Shown one piece after another: positions 1-8,700 of a stretch of 64,000 nt of DNA (its first letter is position 1; each line of letters starts with the position of its first letter). Location: assembly GCF_003865135.1 (NCBI RefSeq), contig NZ_BHZC01000001.1, positions 5,518,001 to 5,582,000 of the forward strand. The letters run 5' to 3'. The notes under the pieces are model-generated. The model was not told the origin of the DNA and ran no database searches. It saw only the letters and a program-made list of their open reading frames with translations. Made by a program: the position numbers and the translations under genes. This DNA is from Streptomyces chrestomyceticus JCM 4735. Lineage in GTDB: Bacteria; Actinomycetota; Actinomycetes; Streptomycetales; Streptomycetaceae.

Positions 1-1
1 G

Positions 2-730
2 ATGGTCACCGGCCGCAACAAGCGCCCTCTCGAAGACCATTTCGACCGCAATTACGAGCTCGAAGAGGCGCTGGACCGCAAAGGGGACGAATCGCGCCTC
101 GCCCGTGTCCAGGAGTCCAGCGACCTGGCCACCATGCACTACGTCCGCCAGGGCGACCCCAAGGGCCTCGGCCACGCCGTCCTGTGCGCCGCCCCGCACG
201 TCGGCGACCAGCCCTTCGCGGTCATGCTCGGCGACGACCTGATCGACCCGCGCGACCCGCTGCTCCAGCGCATGATCCAGGTACGGGAGCAGCACGGCGG
301 CTCCGTCATCGCCCTCATGGAGGTCGACCCGGCACAGATCGGCCTCTACGGGTGCGCGGCCGCCGCCCCGGACGGCGACGACGACGTGGTGCTCGTCTCC
401 GACCTGGTCGAGAAGCCGGATCCGGCCGACGCCCCCAGCAATCTCGCCATCATCGGCCGGTACGTCCTCGACCCGGCCGTCTTCGAGGTGCTGCGCCGGA
501 CCCCGCCGGGCCGCGGCGGCGAGATCCAGCTCACCGACGCCCTCCAGGCGCTCGCCGCCGACCCGGAGCTCGGCGGCCCCGTACACGGTGTGGTCTTCAA
601 GGGGCGCCGCTACGACACCGGCGACCGCGGCGACTACCTCCGCGCCATTGTCAGACTGGCGTGCGAACGTGAGGACCTGGGCCCGGAGTTCCGGACCTGG
701 CTGCGCAGCTTCGTCAGCGAGGAGATGTGA
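2..730 (+). CDS. galU: UTP--glucose-1-phosphate uridylyltransferase, 5' end cut off by the window
   Basis: Makes UDP-glucose from UTP and glucose-1-phosphate in the cytoplasm, supplying glycan and envelope precursors. The 242 visible residues match the middle and C-terminal part of the GalU nucleotidyltransferase fold: the YVRQGDPKGLGHAV stretch, the FAVMLGDDLID metal-binding region and the LVEKP motif. The N-terminal nucleotide-binding loop (GxGTRxLPxTK type) is absent, so the first visible Met is internal and about 60 residues lie upstream of the window. The stop lies 5 bases before the GTG of glp, so the two are probably co-transcribed. Family assignment is secure; only the true start is unknown. 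Confidence 0.93.
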   Translation: MVTGRNKRPLEDHFDRNYELEEALDRKGDESRLARVQESSDLATMHYVRQGDPKGLGHAVLCAAPHVGDQPFAVMLGDDLIDPRDPLLQRMIQVREQHGGSVIALMEVDPAQIGLYGCAAAAPDGDDDVVLVSDLVEKPDPADAPSNLAIIGRYVLDPAVFEVLRRTPPGRGGEIQLTDALQALAADPELGGPVHGVVFKGRRYDTGDRGDYLRAIVRLACEREDLGPEFRTWLRSFVSEEM

Positions 731-734
731 GACC

Positions 735-2051
735 GTGAGCGCCACCACCGGCCGGCCCACCCACCAGGAACGCGTCTGGTCGGTGGCCGACCACCTCGAC
801 GACGTACTGTCCAAGATCCACCCGCTGGAGCCGATCGACCTCCACCTCCTGGACGCGCAGGGCTGCGTGCTGGTGGAGGACGTCACCGTCCCCGCCGCCC
901 TGCCGCCCTTCGACAACAGCTCCATGGACGGGTACGCGGTCCGTGTCGCCGATGTGGCCGGCGCGACCGACGCGTTCCCCGCCGCCCTGACGGTGGTCGG
1001 CGATGTCGCGGCGGGCAGTGCCGAACTGCCTGCCGTCGGCCCCGGCGAAGCCGCCCGCATCATGACCGGCGCACCCCTCCCGCCAGGCGCGGAAGCTGTC
1101 GTGCCCGTGGAGTGGACCGACGGCGGAACGGGCGGCGGGCCCGCCGAGGCGATGCGCGCGCACAGCGCGGCACCCGAGGCCGCCGGCGGCGAGGTCCGGG
1201 TCTACCGCCCGGTCGACGAACGCCAGCACGTACGCGCCCGGGGCAGCGACGTCCCGGCCGGCGAACTGGCCCTGAAGGCCGGCACCGTCATCGGCCCCGC
1301 CCAGACCGGCCTGCTCGCCGCCATCGGACGCGCCTCTGTCCGGGTCCGGCCGCGCCCCCGGGTCGTGGTCCTGTCCACCGGCAGCGAACTTGTGCAGCCC
1401 GGTGAAGAGTTGGCCCCCGGCCAGATCCACGACTCCAACAGCTTCCAGCTCACCGCCGCCGCCCGCGCGGCCGGCGCCATCGCCTACCGGGTCGGTGCCG
1501 TCGCCGACGACGCCGAGACGCTGCGCGCCACCCTGGAGGACCAGCTCATCCGGGCCGACATCCTGGTGACCAGCGGCGGCGTCAGCGTCGGCGCGTACGA
1601 CGTGGTCAAGGAGACCCTCGCCGACCTCTCCGCCGAGGAGGGCACCGTCGAGTTCCGCAAGCTGGCCATGCAGCCCGGCAAGCCGCAGGGCTTCGGCCTC
1701 ATCGGCCCGGACCGTACCCCGCTGCTGGCCCTGCCCGGCAACCCGGTCAGCTCGTACGTCTCCTTCGAACTGTTCGTCCGCCCCGCCATCCGTACGCTCA
1801 TGGGCCTGCCCGACGTGCACCGCCACACCTCCCGGGCCACCTGCGGCGCACCCGTGGACTCGTCCCCGCAGGGCCGGCGCCAGTTCCTGCGCGGCTGGTA
1901 CGACGCCGACACCGCCACCGTCACGCCCGTGGGCGGCGCCGGCTCCCACCTGATCATGGCGCTGGCCCAGGCCAACGCGCTGATCGTGATCCCGGAGGAG
2001 ACGACCGAGGTCGCGGAGGGGGCGGAGGTGGAGGTCGTGCTGCTGGGGTGA
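735..2051 (+). CDS. glp: Gephyrin-like molybdotransferase Glp (MoeA family)
   Basis: MoeA-family protein of 438 aa. MoeA enzymes insert molybdate into adenylylated molybdopterin; the actinobacterial member next to sepX/glpR is called Glp and, in Corynebacterium, also acts in cell division through FtsZ and the membrane receptor GlpR. Visible family motifs are SSMDGYAV near residue 55, TGAPLPPGAEAVVPVE, VVVLSTGSELV, LVTSGGVSVGAYDVVK, KLAMQPGKPQGFG and ALPGNPVSSY. The GTG at 735 lies 5 bases after the galU stop and is chosen because the protein then begins a few residues before the conserved helix; a longer in-frame extension would run into galU. Followed by moaC, mog and sepX. Confidence 0.9.
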   Translation: MSATTGRPTHQERVWSVADHLDDVLSKIHPLEPIDLHLLDAQGCVLVEDVTVPAALPPFDNSSMDGYAVRVADVAGATDAFPAALTVVGDVAAGSAELPAVGPGEAARIMTGAPLPPGAEAVVPVEWTDGGTGGGPAEAMRAHSAAPEAAGGEVRVYRPVDERQHVRARGSDVPAGELALKAGTVIGPAQTGLLAAIGRASVRVRPRPRVVVLSTGSELVQPGEELAPGQIHDSNSFQLTAAARAAGAIAYRVGAVADDAETLRATLEDQLIRADILVTSGGVSVGAYDVVKETLADLSAEEGTVEFRKLAMQPGKPQGFGLIGPDRTPLLALPGNPVSSYVSFELFVRPAIRTLMGLPDVHRHTSRATCGAPVDSSPQGRRQFLRGWYDADTATVTPVGGAGSHLIMALAQANALIVIPEETTEVAEGAEVEVVLLG

Positions 2052-2260
2052 GGTGTCAGGGGCAGGGGATGAGGCGGGCGGTGTCCGTACGGCGCCGTGG
2101 GAGCCGTCGGTACGGAAGCGTCGGGCCCACCCATACAGAGCTGTCGGGCCCGTCCGCGCCGAACGTGCGTGCCGTCGTCCGCACCGGGCAGCCGGGTGAC
2201 GGCCGACGCCTGCGGGTACGGTGTCGTCGCACAGGCGGCACGGTCCGGACCGGGAGAACG

Positions 2261-2743
2261 ATGAGCAGCGGCCAGCAAGACCTCACCCACCTCGACGCGT
2301 CGGGCGCGGCCCGTATGGTCGACGTGTCCCAGAAGGACGTCACCGCGCGCACCGCCCGCGCCAGCGGCCGCGTCCTGGTCGCGCCGCGCGTCGTCGAGCT
2401 GCTGCGCGGCGAGGGCGTACCGAAGGGCGACGCGCTCGCCACCGCCCGTATCGCGGGCATCATGGGCGCCAAGCGCACCCCCGACCTGATCCCGCTCTGC
2501 CACCCGCTCGCGATCTCCGGGGTGGAGATCGACCTCCGGGTGGCCGACGACGCCGTGGAGATCCTGGCCACGGTCCGCACCACCGACCGCACCGGCGTGG
2601 AGATGGAGGCCCTGACGGCCGTCTCGGTCGCCGCCCTCACCGTCGTGGACATGGTCAAGGCCGTCGACAAGGGAGCGGTCGTCACCGACGTACGGGTCGA
2701 GGAGAAGACGGGCGGCAAGTCGGGCCACTGGAGCCGGTCATGA
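2261..2743 (+). CDS. moaC: Cyclic pyranopterin monophosphate synthase MoaC
   Basis: Cytoplasmic enzyme that, after MoaA, converts the GTP-derived intermediate to cyclic pyranopterin monophosphate, the first stable molybdopterin precursor. The 160 aa are the normal family length. Visible motifs are MVDVSQKDVTAR at the N-terminus, GIMGAKRTPDLIPLCHPL in the centre (active-site residues) and GVEMEALTAVSVAALT followed by DMVKAVDKG near the end. The ATG at 2261 is chosen because translation from there begins with the usual short leader before the conserved MVDVS block. It overlaps the next gene by ATGA. The 209 bases upstream hold no gene. Confidence 0.95.
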   Translation: MSSGQQDLTHLDASGAARMVDVSQKDVTARTARASGRVLVAPRVVELLRGEGVPKGDALATARIAGIMGAKRTPDLIPLCHPLAISGVEIDLRVADDAVEILATVRTTDRTGVEMEALTAVSVAALTVVDMVKAVDKGAVVTDVRVEEKTGGKSGHWSRS

Positions 2744-3345
2744 CCGCGGACCCGCACCCCTCGCCCCAGCAGGCCACCCCCGTCGCACCGCCGCCCGGGG
2801 CTCCTCTCCGGGCCCTCGTCGTCACCGCGTCCAACCGCGCGGCGGCCGGGGTGTACCCGGACAAGGGCGGGCCGCTGCTCGCCGAGGGCCTGGCCGCACT
2901 GGGCTTCGCGGTCGACGGGCCGCAGGTCGTCCCGGACGGCGAGCCCGTCGAGGCCGCCCTGCGCGCCGCCGTCACCGCCGGCTACGACGTCGTCCTGACC
3001 ACCGGCGGTACGGGCATCTCGCCCACCGACCGCACCCCCGACGTCACCCGCCGCGTCATCGACTACGAGGTCCCCGGCATCCCGGAGGCGATCCGCGCCG
3101 CGGGCCGCGCGAAGGTGCCCACCGCCGCGCTCTCCCGGGGCCTGGCCGGGGTCGCGGGCCGTACGCTGATCGTCAACCTGCCCGGCTCGACCGGCGGCGT
3201 CCGCGACGGTCTGGCGGTCCTCGCCGACCTCCTCCCGCACGCGGCGGACCAGCTACGGGGCGGCGACCACGGGCCGACACCGGCACCGACTCCGACGCCT
3301 GCACCGGCGCCCCCTGATCCCACCTCCACCGGGAGCGCACACTGA
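2740..3345 (+). CDS. mog: MogA/MoaB-family molybdenum cofactor biosynthesis protein
   Basis: MoCF_biosynth-domain protein of 201 aa that adenylylates molybdopterin before metal insertion. The core at residues about 25-175 contains LVVTASNRAAAGVYPDKGG, the signature TTGGTGISPTDRTPDVT and NLPGSTGGVRDGL. Before and after the domain are Pro/Ala/Thr-rich low-complexity tails; the C-terminal one alternates Pro with Thr or Ala and ends just past the core. The ATG overlaps the moaC stop (ATGA at 2740-2743), a sign of translational coupling. Whether it is best named mog or moaB cannot be settled from the sequence alone. Confidence 0.88.
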   Translation: MTADPHPSPQQATPVAPPPGAPLRALVVTASNRAAAGVYPDKGGPLLAEGLAALGFAVDGPQVVPDGEPVEAALRAAVTAGYDVVLTTGGTGISPTDRTPDVTRRVIDYEVPGIPEAIRAAGRAKVPTAALSRGLAGVAGRTLIVNLPGSTGGVRDGLAVLADLLPHAADQLRGGDHGPTPAPTPTPAPAPPDPTSTGSAH

Positions 3346-3965
3346 ACGCCCCCTGGCCCGTCGTACTGGCGGACGGCGAGACCGCCCTCCGCCCGATAAA
3401 GCTGCGCGACCAACGGGCCTGGCGCGATGTCAACCGCCGTAACCGCGACTGGCTGCGCCCGTGGGAGGCGACCATCCCGCCGCCCCCGCCGGGCGTCCCC
3501 GCGCCGCACCGGCCCACGTACCGCCAGATGGTCCGCCACCTGCGCGCCGAGGCGCACGCGGGCCGGATGCTGCCGTTCGTCGTCGAGCACCGGGGGCGGC
3601 TGGCCGGGCAACTGACGGTGGCCGGGATCACCTGGGGCTCGATGTGTTCGGGCCATGTCGGCTACTGGGTCGACGAGGCGGTGGCGGGCCGCGGCGTCAT
3701 ACCGACGGCGGTGGCGCTCGCCGTCGACCACTGCTTCCGCTCGGTGGGCCTGCACCGCATCGAGGTCTGTATCCGGCCGGAGAACCTGCCCAGCCGCCGG
3801 GTCGTGGAGAAACTCGGCTTTCGCGAGGAGGGGCTGCGGCCGCGTTATCTGCACATCGACGGGGCCTGGCGCGACCACCTCGTATTCGCGCTGACGGCGG
3901 AGGAGGTGCCGGAGGGGCTGTTGAGCCGCTGGCACCGGGAGAAGCCCAGCACACCCCACAAATAA
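3342..3965 (+). CDS. GNAT-family N-acetyltransferase, RimJ/RimL-like, probable CTG start
   Basis: Probable acetyl-CoA-dependent N-acetyltransferase of the RimJ/RimL type that modifies protein N-termini or small amines. The fold is visible as LADGETALRPIKLRD near the start, then VGYWVDEAVAGRGVIPTAVAL, the acetyl-CoA loop region, and HRIEVCIRPENLPSRRVVEKLGFREEG. The conserved first strand lies upstream of the first in-frame ATG (3528), so a start there would delete about a third of the domain. No ATG or GTG exists between; the CTG at 3342, overlapping the mog stop and preceded by GGGAGC, is the best start. This gives 207 aa, normal for the family. Confidence 0.8.
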   Translation: MNAPWPVVLADGETALRPIKLRDQRAWRDVNRRNRDWLRPWEATIPPPPPGVPAPHRPTYRQMVRHLRAEAHAGRMLPFVVEHRGRLAGQLTVAGITWGSMCSGHVGYWVDEAVAGRGVIPTAVALAVDHCFRSVGLHRIEVCIRPENLPSRRVVEKLGFREEGLRPRYLHIDGAWRDHLVFALTAEEVPEGLLSRWHREKPSTPHK

Positions 3966-4116
3966 AATATATGTTCGAATAATTTCACCGATTGACCACA
4001 ACCGCGTACGGCTGATCTCAACAATCACAAAAAAAGTTCGAGATATCAGCCAGATCGTGCGACACACCGGCTCAATTGGCGGATGGCCCCCTGCAAACCC
4101 CTCTACCGTGTGAGAC
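3966..4116 (+). promoter_or_regulatory. AT-rich sepX upstream region, probable promoter
   Basis: These 151 bases separate the acetyltransferase stop from sepX. The first 90 or so are strikingly A/T-rich for this genome, with runs such as AAATAAAATATATG and CACAAAAAAAGTT. A TTGACC hexamer at 3992-3997 could be a -35 element, but the matching -10 is weak. A GACAC pentamer, the core WhiA recognition sequence in Streptomyces, occurs near 4055; one copy of five bases is weak evidence. It suggests that sepX has its own promoter besides read-through from the Moco genes. Confidence 0.4.
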
Positions 4117-5259
4117 GTGAGCAGCAGCGGCCTCATCTACGCAGTCATCGTCGGGGCCTGGGCCGCCTACTTGGTGCCGATGTGGCTCCGCAGGCAGGAC
4201 GAGCTCAATGAAGCCCGGCCGACGGAGCGCTTCAGTACCGCCATCCGGCTCCTGTCCGGACGGGCGGCCATGGAGCGCCGTTACGCCAAGGGGCTGGAGG
4301 GGCAGGGCGGCCGGTCCACCGACGATGCGGGCGAAGCGCGTGAGCCGGACGCCGCGGCCGAGGAGGCCGACGTCCGGGAGTTCGACGCGCCCTCGGACGA
4401 AGCCCCGCCCGCCGCTCAGCGCCACGCGGCGCCCGCGGCCGGTGGCGGGTCCCCTGGCGGCCGGTCGGCGTCCGCAGGTGCTGCCGCCTCCGGGCCCGCC
4501 CCCCACCCGGGCAAGAAGCCCGGCTTCAACCGGGCCTCCACCGCAGACCGCATGAAGCGCGCCAAGGTGCTGGCCCGCCGTCGGCGCACCACCACCGTCC
4601 TCTTCCTCGCCTTCACCGTCGGCACGATCATCGCGGCCGTCGGCGGCCTGGCCTTCCTCTGGGCGCCGGCCATCCCCGCGATACTCCTCAGCGCGTACAT
4701 CGTCTACCTCCGCGCCCAGGAGCGGCGCCGCTTCACCTTCACGATGGACCAGCGCCAGGCGGAGGCGGCCGCCCAACGCCTACGGGAGGGCAGGCCACGC
4801 CCTCCCCAGGCGTCCCAGCAGCCCCCCGCCGACGAAGCCCCCGCTGAGGACGCCGCCGCCACGCCCCCCGCCCCGTCGCGCACCACCGCGCCCGCCTCCC
4901 GCCCCGAGCCGGCGTCGACGGCCGGCCGCCGCGCCCTGGTGGAGGAGACCGACCACGCGGAGTGGGTGGACCAGCAGCGCGAACGCGAGCGCACCGAGCC
5001 CGGCGGCTGGGACCCCGTCCCGGTCCCGCTCCCGACGTACGTCACGGCCCCGGTCGCCCCGCGCGCCACCAGCCACGTCGACCTCGACGCCGACGACGCC
5101 TGGAGCTCCGCCCGCTCCGGCCCGGCCACCGAAACCCCCCAGCCGGCCCCGTCCACCACCCCGCAGCGCCGCACCACCCCCGGCCGCCGCACCCGGGGCC
5201 GCACCCCCCTGTTCGACCAGTACGCCGACGACGACCGCCCCCGCGCGGCGAACGAGTGA
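4117..5259 (+). CDS. sepX: Divisome membrane protein SepX/GlpR
   Basis: Cell-division membrane protein of 380 aa, conserved in Actinobacteria (GlpR in corynebacteria, SepX in Streptomyces), where it supports septum formation and is the membrane partner of Glp. The N-terminal membrane helix is the LIYAVIVGAWAAYLVPMW segment, followed by WLRRQDELNEARPTERFSTA, the conserved juxtamembrane block. After a variable linker, a basic stretch (MKRAKVLARRRR) leads into a helical hairpin of two membrane segments around residues 162-202, then QERRRF and a long Pro/Ala-rich acidic C-terminal tail. GTG at 4117 starts exactly at the conserved N-terminus. Its position one gene away from mog and three from glp fits the known linkage. 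Confidence 0.9.
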   Translation: MSSSGLIYAVIVGAWAAYLVPMWLRRQDELNEARPTERFSTAIRLLSGRAAMERRYAKGLEGQGGRSTDDAGEAREPDAAAEEADVREFDAPSDEAPPAAQRHAAPAAGGGSPGGRSASAGAAASGPAPHPGKKPGFNRASTADRMKRAKVLARRRRTTTVLFLAFTVGTIIAAVGGLAFLWAPAIPAILLSAYIVYLRAQERRRFTFTMDQRQAEAAAQRLREGRPRPPQASQQPPADEAPAEDAAATPPAPSRTTAPASRPEPASTAGRRALVEETDHAEWVDQQRERERTEPGGWDPVPVPLPTYVTAPVAPRATSHVDLDADDAWSSARSGPATETPQPAPSTTPQRRTTPGRRTRGRTPLFDQYADDDRPRAANE

Positions 5260-5292
5260 CCCCCTGCGGCTGACCAGCAGGGGAAGCGATTT

Positions 5293-5320
5293 TTGAGCAC
5301 CCCGACAAGGATGCTAGAGT
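5293..5320 (+). promoter_or_regulatory. Promoter of the tRNA-Ala gene
   Basis: A -35 hexamer TTGAGC (5293-5298) and a -10 hexamer TAGAGT (5315-5320) are separated by 16 bases, close to the vegetative sigma HrdB pattern. Transcription would begin around 5327, eight bases before the mature tRNA. The match to consensus is good for a Streptomyces stable-RNA promoter, and the position directly before the tRNA supports it. Confidence 0.65.
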
Positions 5321-5334
5321 TTCACTCGTCGCAA

Positions 5335-5407
5335 GGGCCTGTGGCGCAGCTGGTAGCGCACCTCGTTCGCAACGAGGGGGTCAGGGGTTCGAATCCCCTC
5401 AGGTCCA
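5335..5407 (+). tRNA. tRNA-Ala (anticodon CGC)
   Basis: A 73-nt cloverleaf folds by eye: acceptor GGGCCTG/CAGGTCC, D arm GCGC/GCGC, anticodon arm CCTCG/CGAGG with loop TTCGCAA (anticodon CGC, reading GCG), a five-base variable loop and T arm AGGGG/CCCCT with loop TTCGAAT. The third acceptor pair is G-T, the G3:U70 identity element of alanine tRNAs. The discriminator is A; the 3' CCA is not fully encoded, as is common in Streptomyces. Single gene, not part of a cluster. Confidence 0.97.
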
Positions 5408-5415
5408 CCGACGTC

Positions 5416-5450
5416 AGAGCCCCTGCCGGAGAGATCCGGCAGGGGCTCTT
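5416..5450 (+). terminator. Terminator after tRNA-Ala
   Basis: A perfect 14-bp inverted repeat (AGAGCCCCTGCCGG at 5416-5429, partner at 5436-5449) with a six-base loop starts eight bases after the tRNA and is followed by TTGCGTGT. It is the obvious end of the tRNA transcript. Confidence 0.85.
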
Positions 5451-5777
5451 GCGTGTCGTGCGGCGGGTAAGCGCTGCGAGCACGTCGGATCACCGGGCTT
5501 CTCCCGGGCGGTGTCGGCTTCTCCCCGGGGGCCCCAGTCCTGCGAGGGCCTCTTGTGTGAACGGTCACGGAATGCGCGGGACCTTCCATCGACGCCCAGG
5601 ACCAGGCAGCGTGCGGCAGCCGTCGTCCGTGGCGTGAGGGTGCCCGGGGGTGCGAACTAGAGGCAGCCCCGCTTGCCTTGTGGGGGATGTTCCGGGGCGC
5701 GTTTCGAACTTGAGGAACTGTCCCTGTGGTGTCAGTGTCAGGTCACTTGGCTGGTAATCACGGGGGGCTTGTTTCGT
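5451..5777. other. Gene-free stretch before the RHS toxin gene
   Basis: These 327 bases lie between the tRNA terminator and the RHS gene start. No coding pattern with Streptomyces third-position bias is seen on either strand, and no convincing -10/-35 pair was found. The region should contain the toxin promoter. An in-frame extension of the RHS gene back to 5673 exists, but its residues (Cys/Trp-rich, no homology pattern) do not look coding. Confidence 0.5.
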
Positions 5778-8700
5778 ATGGGTGTTGTGCTGCCGGGTTG
5801 GGCGGATGAGCTGCTGGACCTGATCGGGGTTTCGTGGCCGAACGTGGATGAGGACGACTACCGTGAGATGGCGAATGCCATGCGGGAGTTTGCCGACGAC
5901 ATCGACGAGGGCTCCAACGAAGCGCACGGTGCCATCCAGAACCTGGTGAGTTCTGCGGGTGGTTCGGTGGCTGTGGAGGCGCTGAACGCCCACTGGGGAA
6001 AGGTCAACGGCAAGCACCTCAAGAACCTGGCCGGGTGTGGTCGCATGGCGGGGACAGCCATGGACGGAGTGGCCACGCTCATCGAGGGCGCCAAGCTCGG
6101 TGCGCTCGTGCAGCTCGGCATCCTCGCGGCGGAAGTCATCGCTGCCCAGGCCGCAGCACCCTTCACCTTCGGCCTTTCGGAACTGGGCGCGCTCGGCGCG
6201 ACACAGGTCACCCGGATCGCCCTCAAGCGGTTGTTCAAGGAGGCCTGTCAGCAGGTCGCCGAACAGGTCGTCAGCGTCGCCCTGACGCCCGTCGAGGAAG
6301 CACTGGCTGCGATGGTCGGTGACCTTGTCGTCCAGCTCGGCGCCAATGCCTTGGGAGTTCAGGACGGTGTCGATCTCAAGCATGCTGCCCAGGCGGGCAA
6401 AGAAGGGTTCCAGCAGGGCGTCCAGGGCGCCAAGGACACCGCCAGGTCCGCTGCGGACAGTCCGATGGAACTCCTCAGTGCCGGCGGGGGCAGCAGGGGC
6501 GGTGGCTCCGGTGGTGGTAGCGGCTTCAGTTTCGACGAAGCCGAACACGACAGTGTCGTCACAGGTCTGCAGAACGCCGGTGGCATCTTCCGTAACAAGG
6601 CAGGCGGCAAGATCGGCCGCGCCAAGGGACATCACAGTCGCACCCGGGGTAAAGACGCCATCGCGGATGCCGCGAACGGAATGCTGGAAAGGGTCATCGA
6701 CGGCATCGAGGACGCGGTAAAGAAGACGGCCAAGCACTTGGACGACGACATGAGTCGTGGAATCAAGCAGATGGCCAAGAACCACCGAGAGAATGATCAG
6801 AAGCTATCTGACCATTTCAGCGGTCTCGGCAAGGGCGGCAAGTCGGACGCCAAATCGCCGAACGGTACGCCCGGGACATCTTTGAATTCGGCCGGCAAGG
6901 GCGGCAACAAGGCGAGAGACCAGCTCGGCCGGAACCATCCCAACAACAGTACGCGCACCGACGGAGCAGTCGAGGGCTGTGGTGACCCGGTGGACGTGGC
7001 GACCGGGCGAGTTTTCCTCCGGCAGACGGATATCGAACTCCCATGCCTGCCTCCGATGCGCTTCATCCGGAAGTTCGAATCCTCCTACCGATCAGGCCGT
7101 CGCCTGGGCGCATCATGGGCATCGACGGTTGATCAGCGCCTCGAATTCGACAGTGCGGGCATCATCTTCGTCACGGAACACGGCCTTCTGCTGTCTTACA
7201 GCATCCCCGATGAGGGAGCGTCCGTTCTTCCTGTGTACGGTCCCCGCTGGCCACTGGCACGTACTCCGCAAGGAGACTGGTCCGTGCACGAGCCTGAGAC
7301 CGGTCTCACGCGGTACTTCTCGACGGCACTCCATGACCCGGGCCTGGCACTTCTGGACGAGGTCACGGACGGTCGGGGGAATCACTACCACTTCGACTAC
7401 GACGACCGGACGGGAGCACCCCTCGCCATCCGGCATTCCGCCGGCTACCACGTGAGGTTCACTCACGACGAGCATGGGAAGATCGCTGCCCTGCACCTCG
7501 TCGGCTCGGGCTCCCCGGATTCCGATGTGCTCGTGAAGTCGTACGGCTACGACCTCTCGGGAAATCTCGATACGGTCACCGACGGTGCGGGCAGAAGCAC
7601 TCGTTTCGAGTATGACGAAGACCACCGAATAACCGCATGGGTGGATTCCAACGACAGCCGGTACGAGTACACCTACGACTTTCTCAGCCGCTGTGTCGCG
7701 CAGGGCGGAGCAGAAGGACACCTGCGTTACCGCTATGACTACAGCGAGCGCGATTCCCGAAGTGGCCGGCGCGTCACCACGGTCACCGATTCAGTCGGCC
7801 GGGTGAGCCGATATTCGATCAATGACCGTCTCCAGGTGGTCGCACGAACCGATCCCTCCGGGGCAACGACACAGAGCGAGTACGACGATCGCGACAGGCT
7901 CCTGGCAACGACCGACGCCCTGGGCCGAGTGACACGGACCGAGTACGACGGAGACGACCGGCCCACGGCGCTCATCCGGGCCGATGGGCATCGGACCTCA
8001 GCCACCTACGACGACCGCGGCCGGCTCCGCACGCTCACCGAGCCTGACGGGGCCATGTGGCAACACGTCTACGACGAGCAGGGAAACCGGATCGCGTTGA
8101 TCGATCCGTCCGGCGGGGTCACTCGCTACTCCTACGACCAACGTGGTCACATCAGCTCGGTGACCGACCCGGCAGGTCAGACCATGAAGCTGGTGACCAA
8201 TGCGGCGGGTCTGCCGCTGACCGTCACCGACCCGGTCGGCGCGGTCACACACTATGCATACGACAGTTTTGGCCGTTTGACGACTGTCACCAATCCCCTC
8301 AACCACGTCATGCGGATGGTGTGGACCACGGAGGGCCATCTCGCGAGCCGCACCGACGCCAACGGCGAAACGGAGAGGTGGGATTACGACGGCGAGGGAA
8401 ACTGCACCTGCTACACCGACCAGCTCGGCCGCAGGACGCGTTTCGAGTACACCTACTTCGACCTGGCGACGGCCTGTACCACGCCCGAGGGGGTTCGTTA
8501 CGAATTCGCGCACGATACCGAGTTGCGTCTCACTCAAGTCACCAACCCCCAGGGCCTGACCTGGAAGTACACGTACGATGCCGTCGGCCGACTGATCTCG
8601 GAGACCGACTTCGAAGGACGCACCCTCACCTACGCGTACGACGCCACCGGACGATTGGCGAGCCGAACCAATGCCATCGGTCAGACGACCGCATATCGCT

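Noticed and set aside
5335..5407. tRNA-Ala as possible integration site of a mobile element carrying the RHS toxin
   Set aside because: No integrase, excisionase or repeated tRNA 3' end was found downstream; the tRNA is intact with its own terminator.
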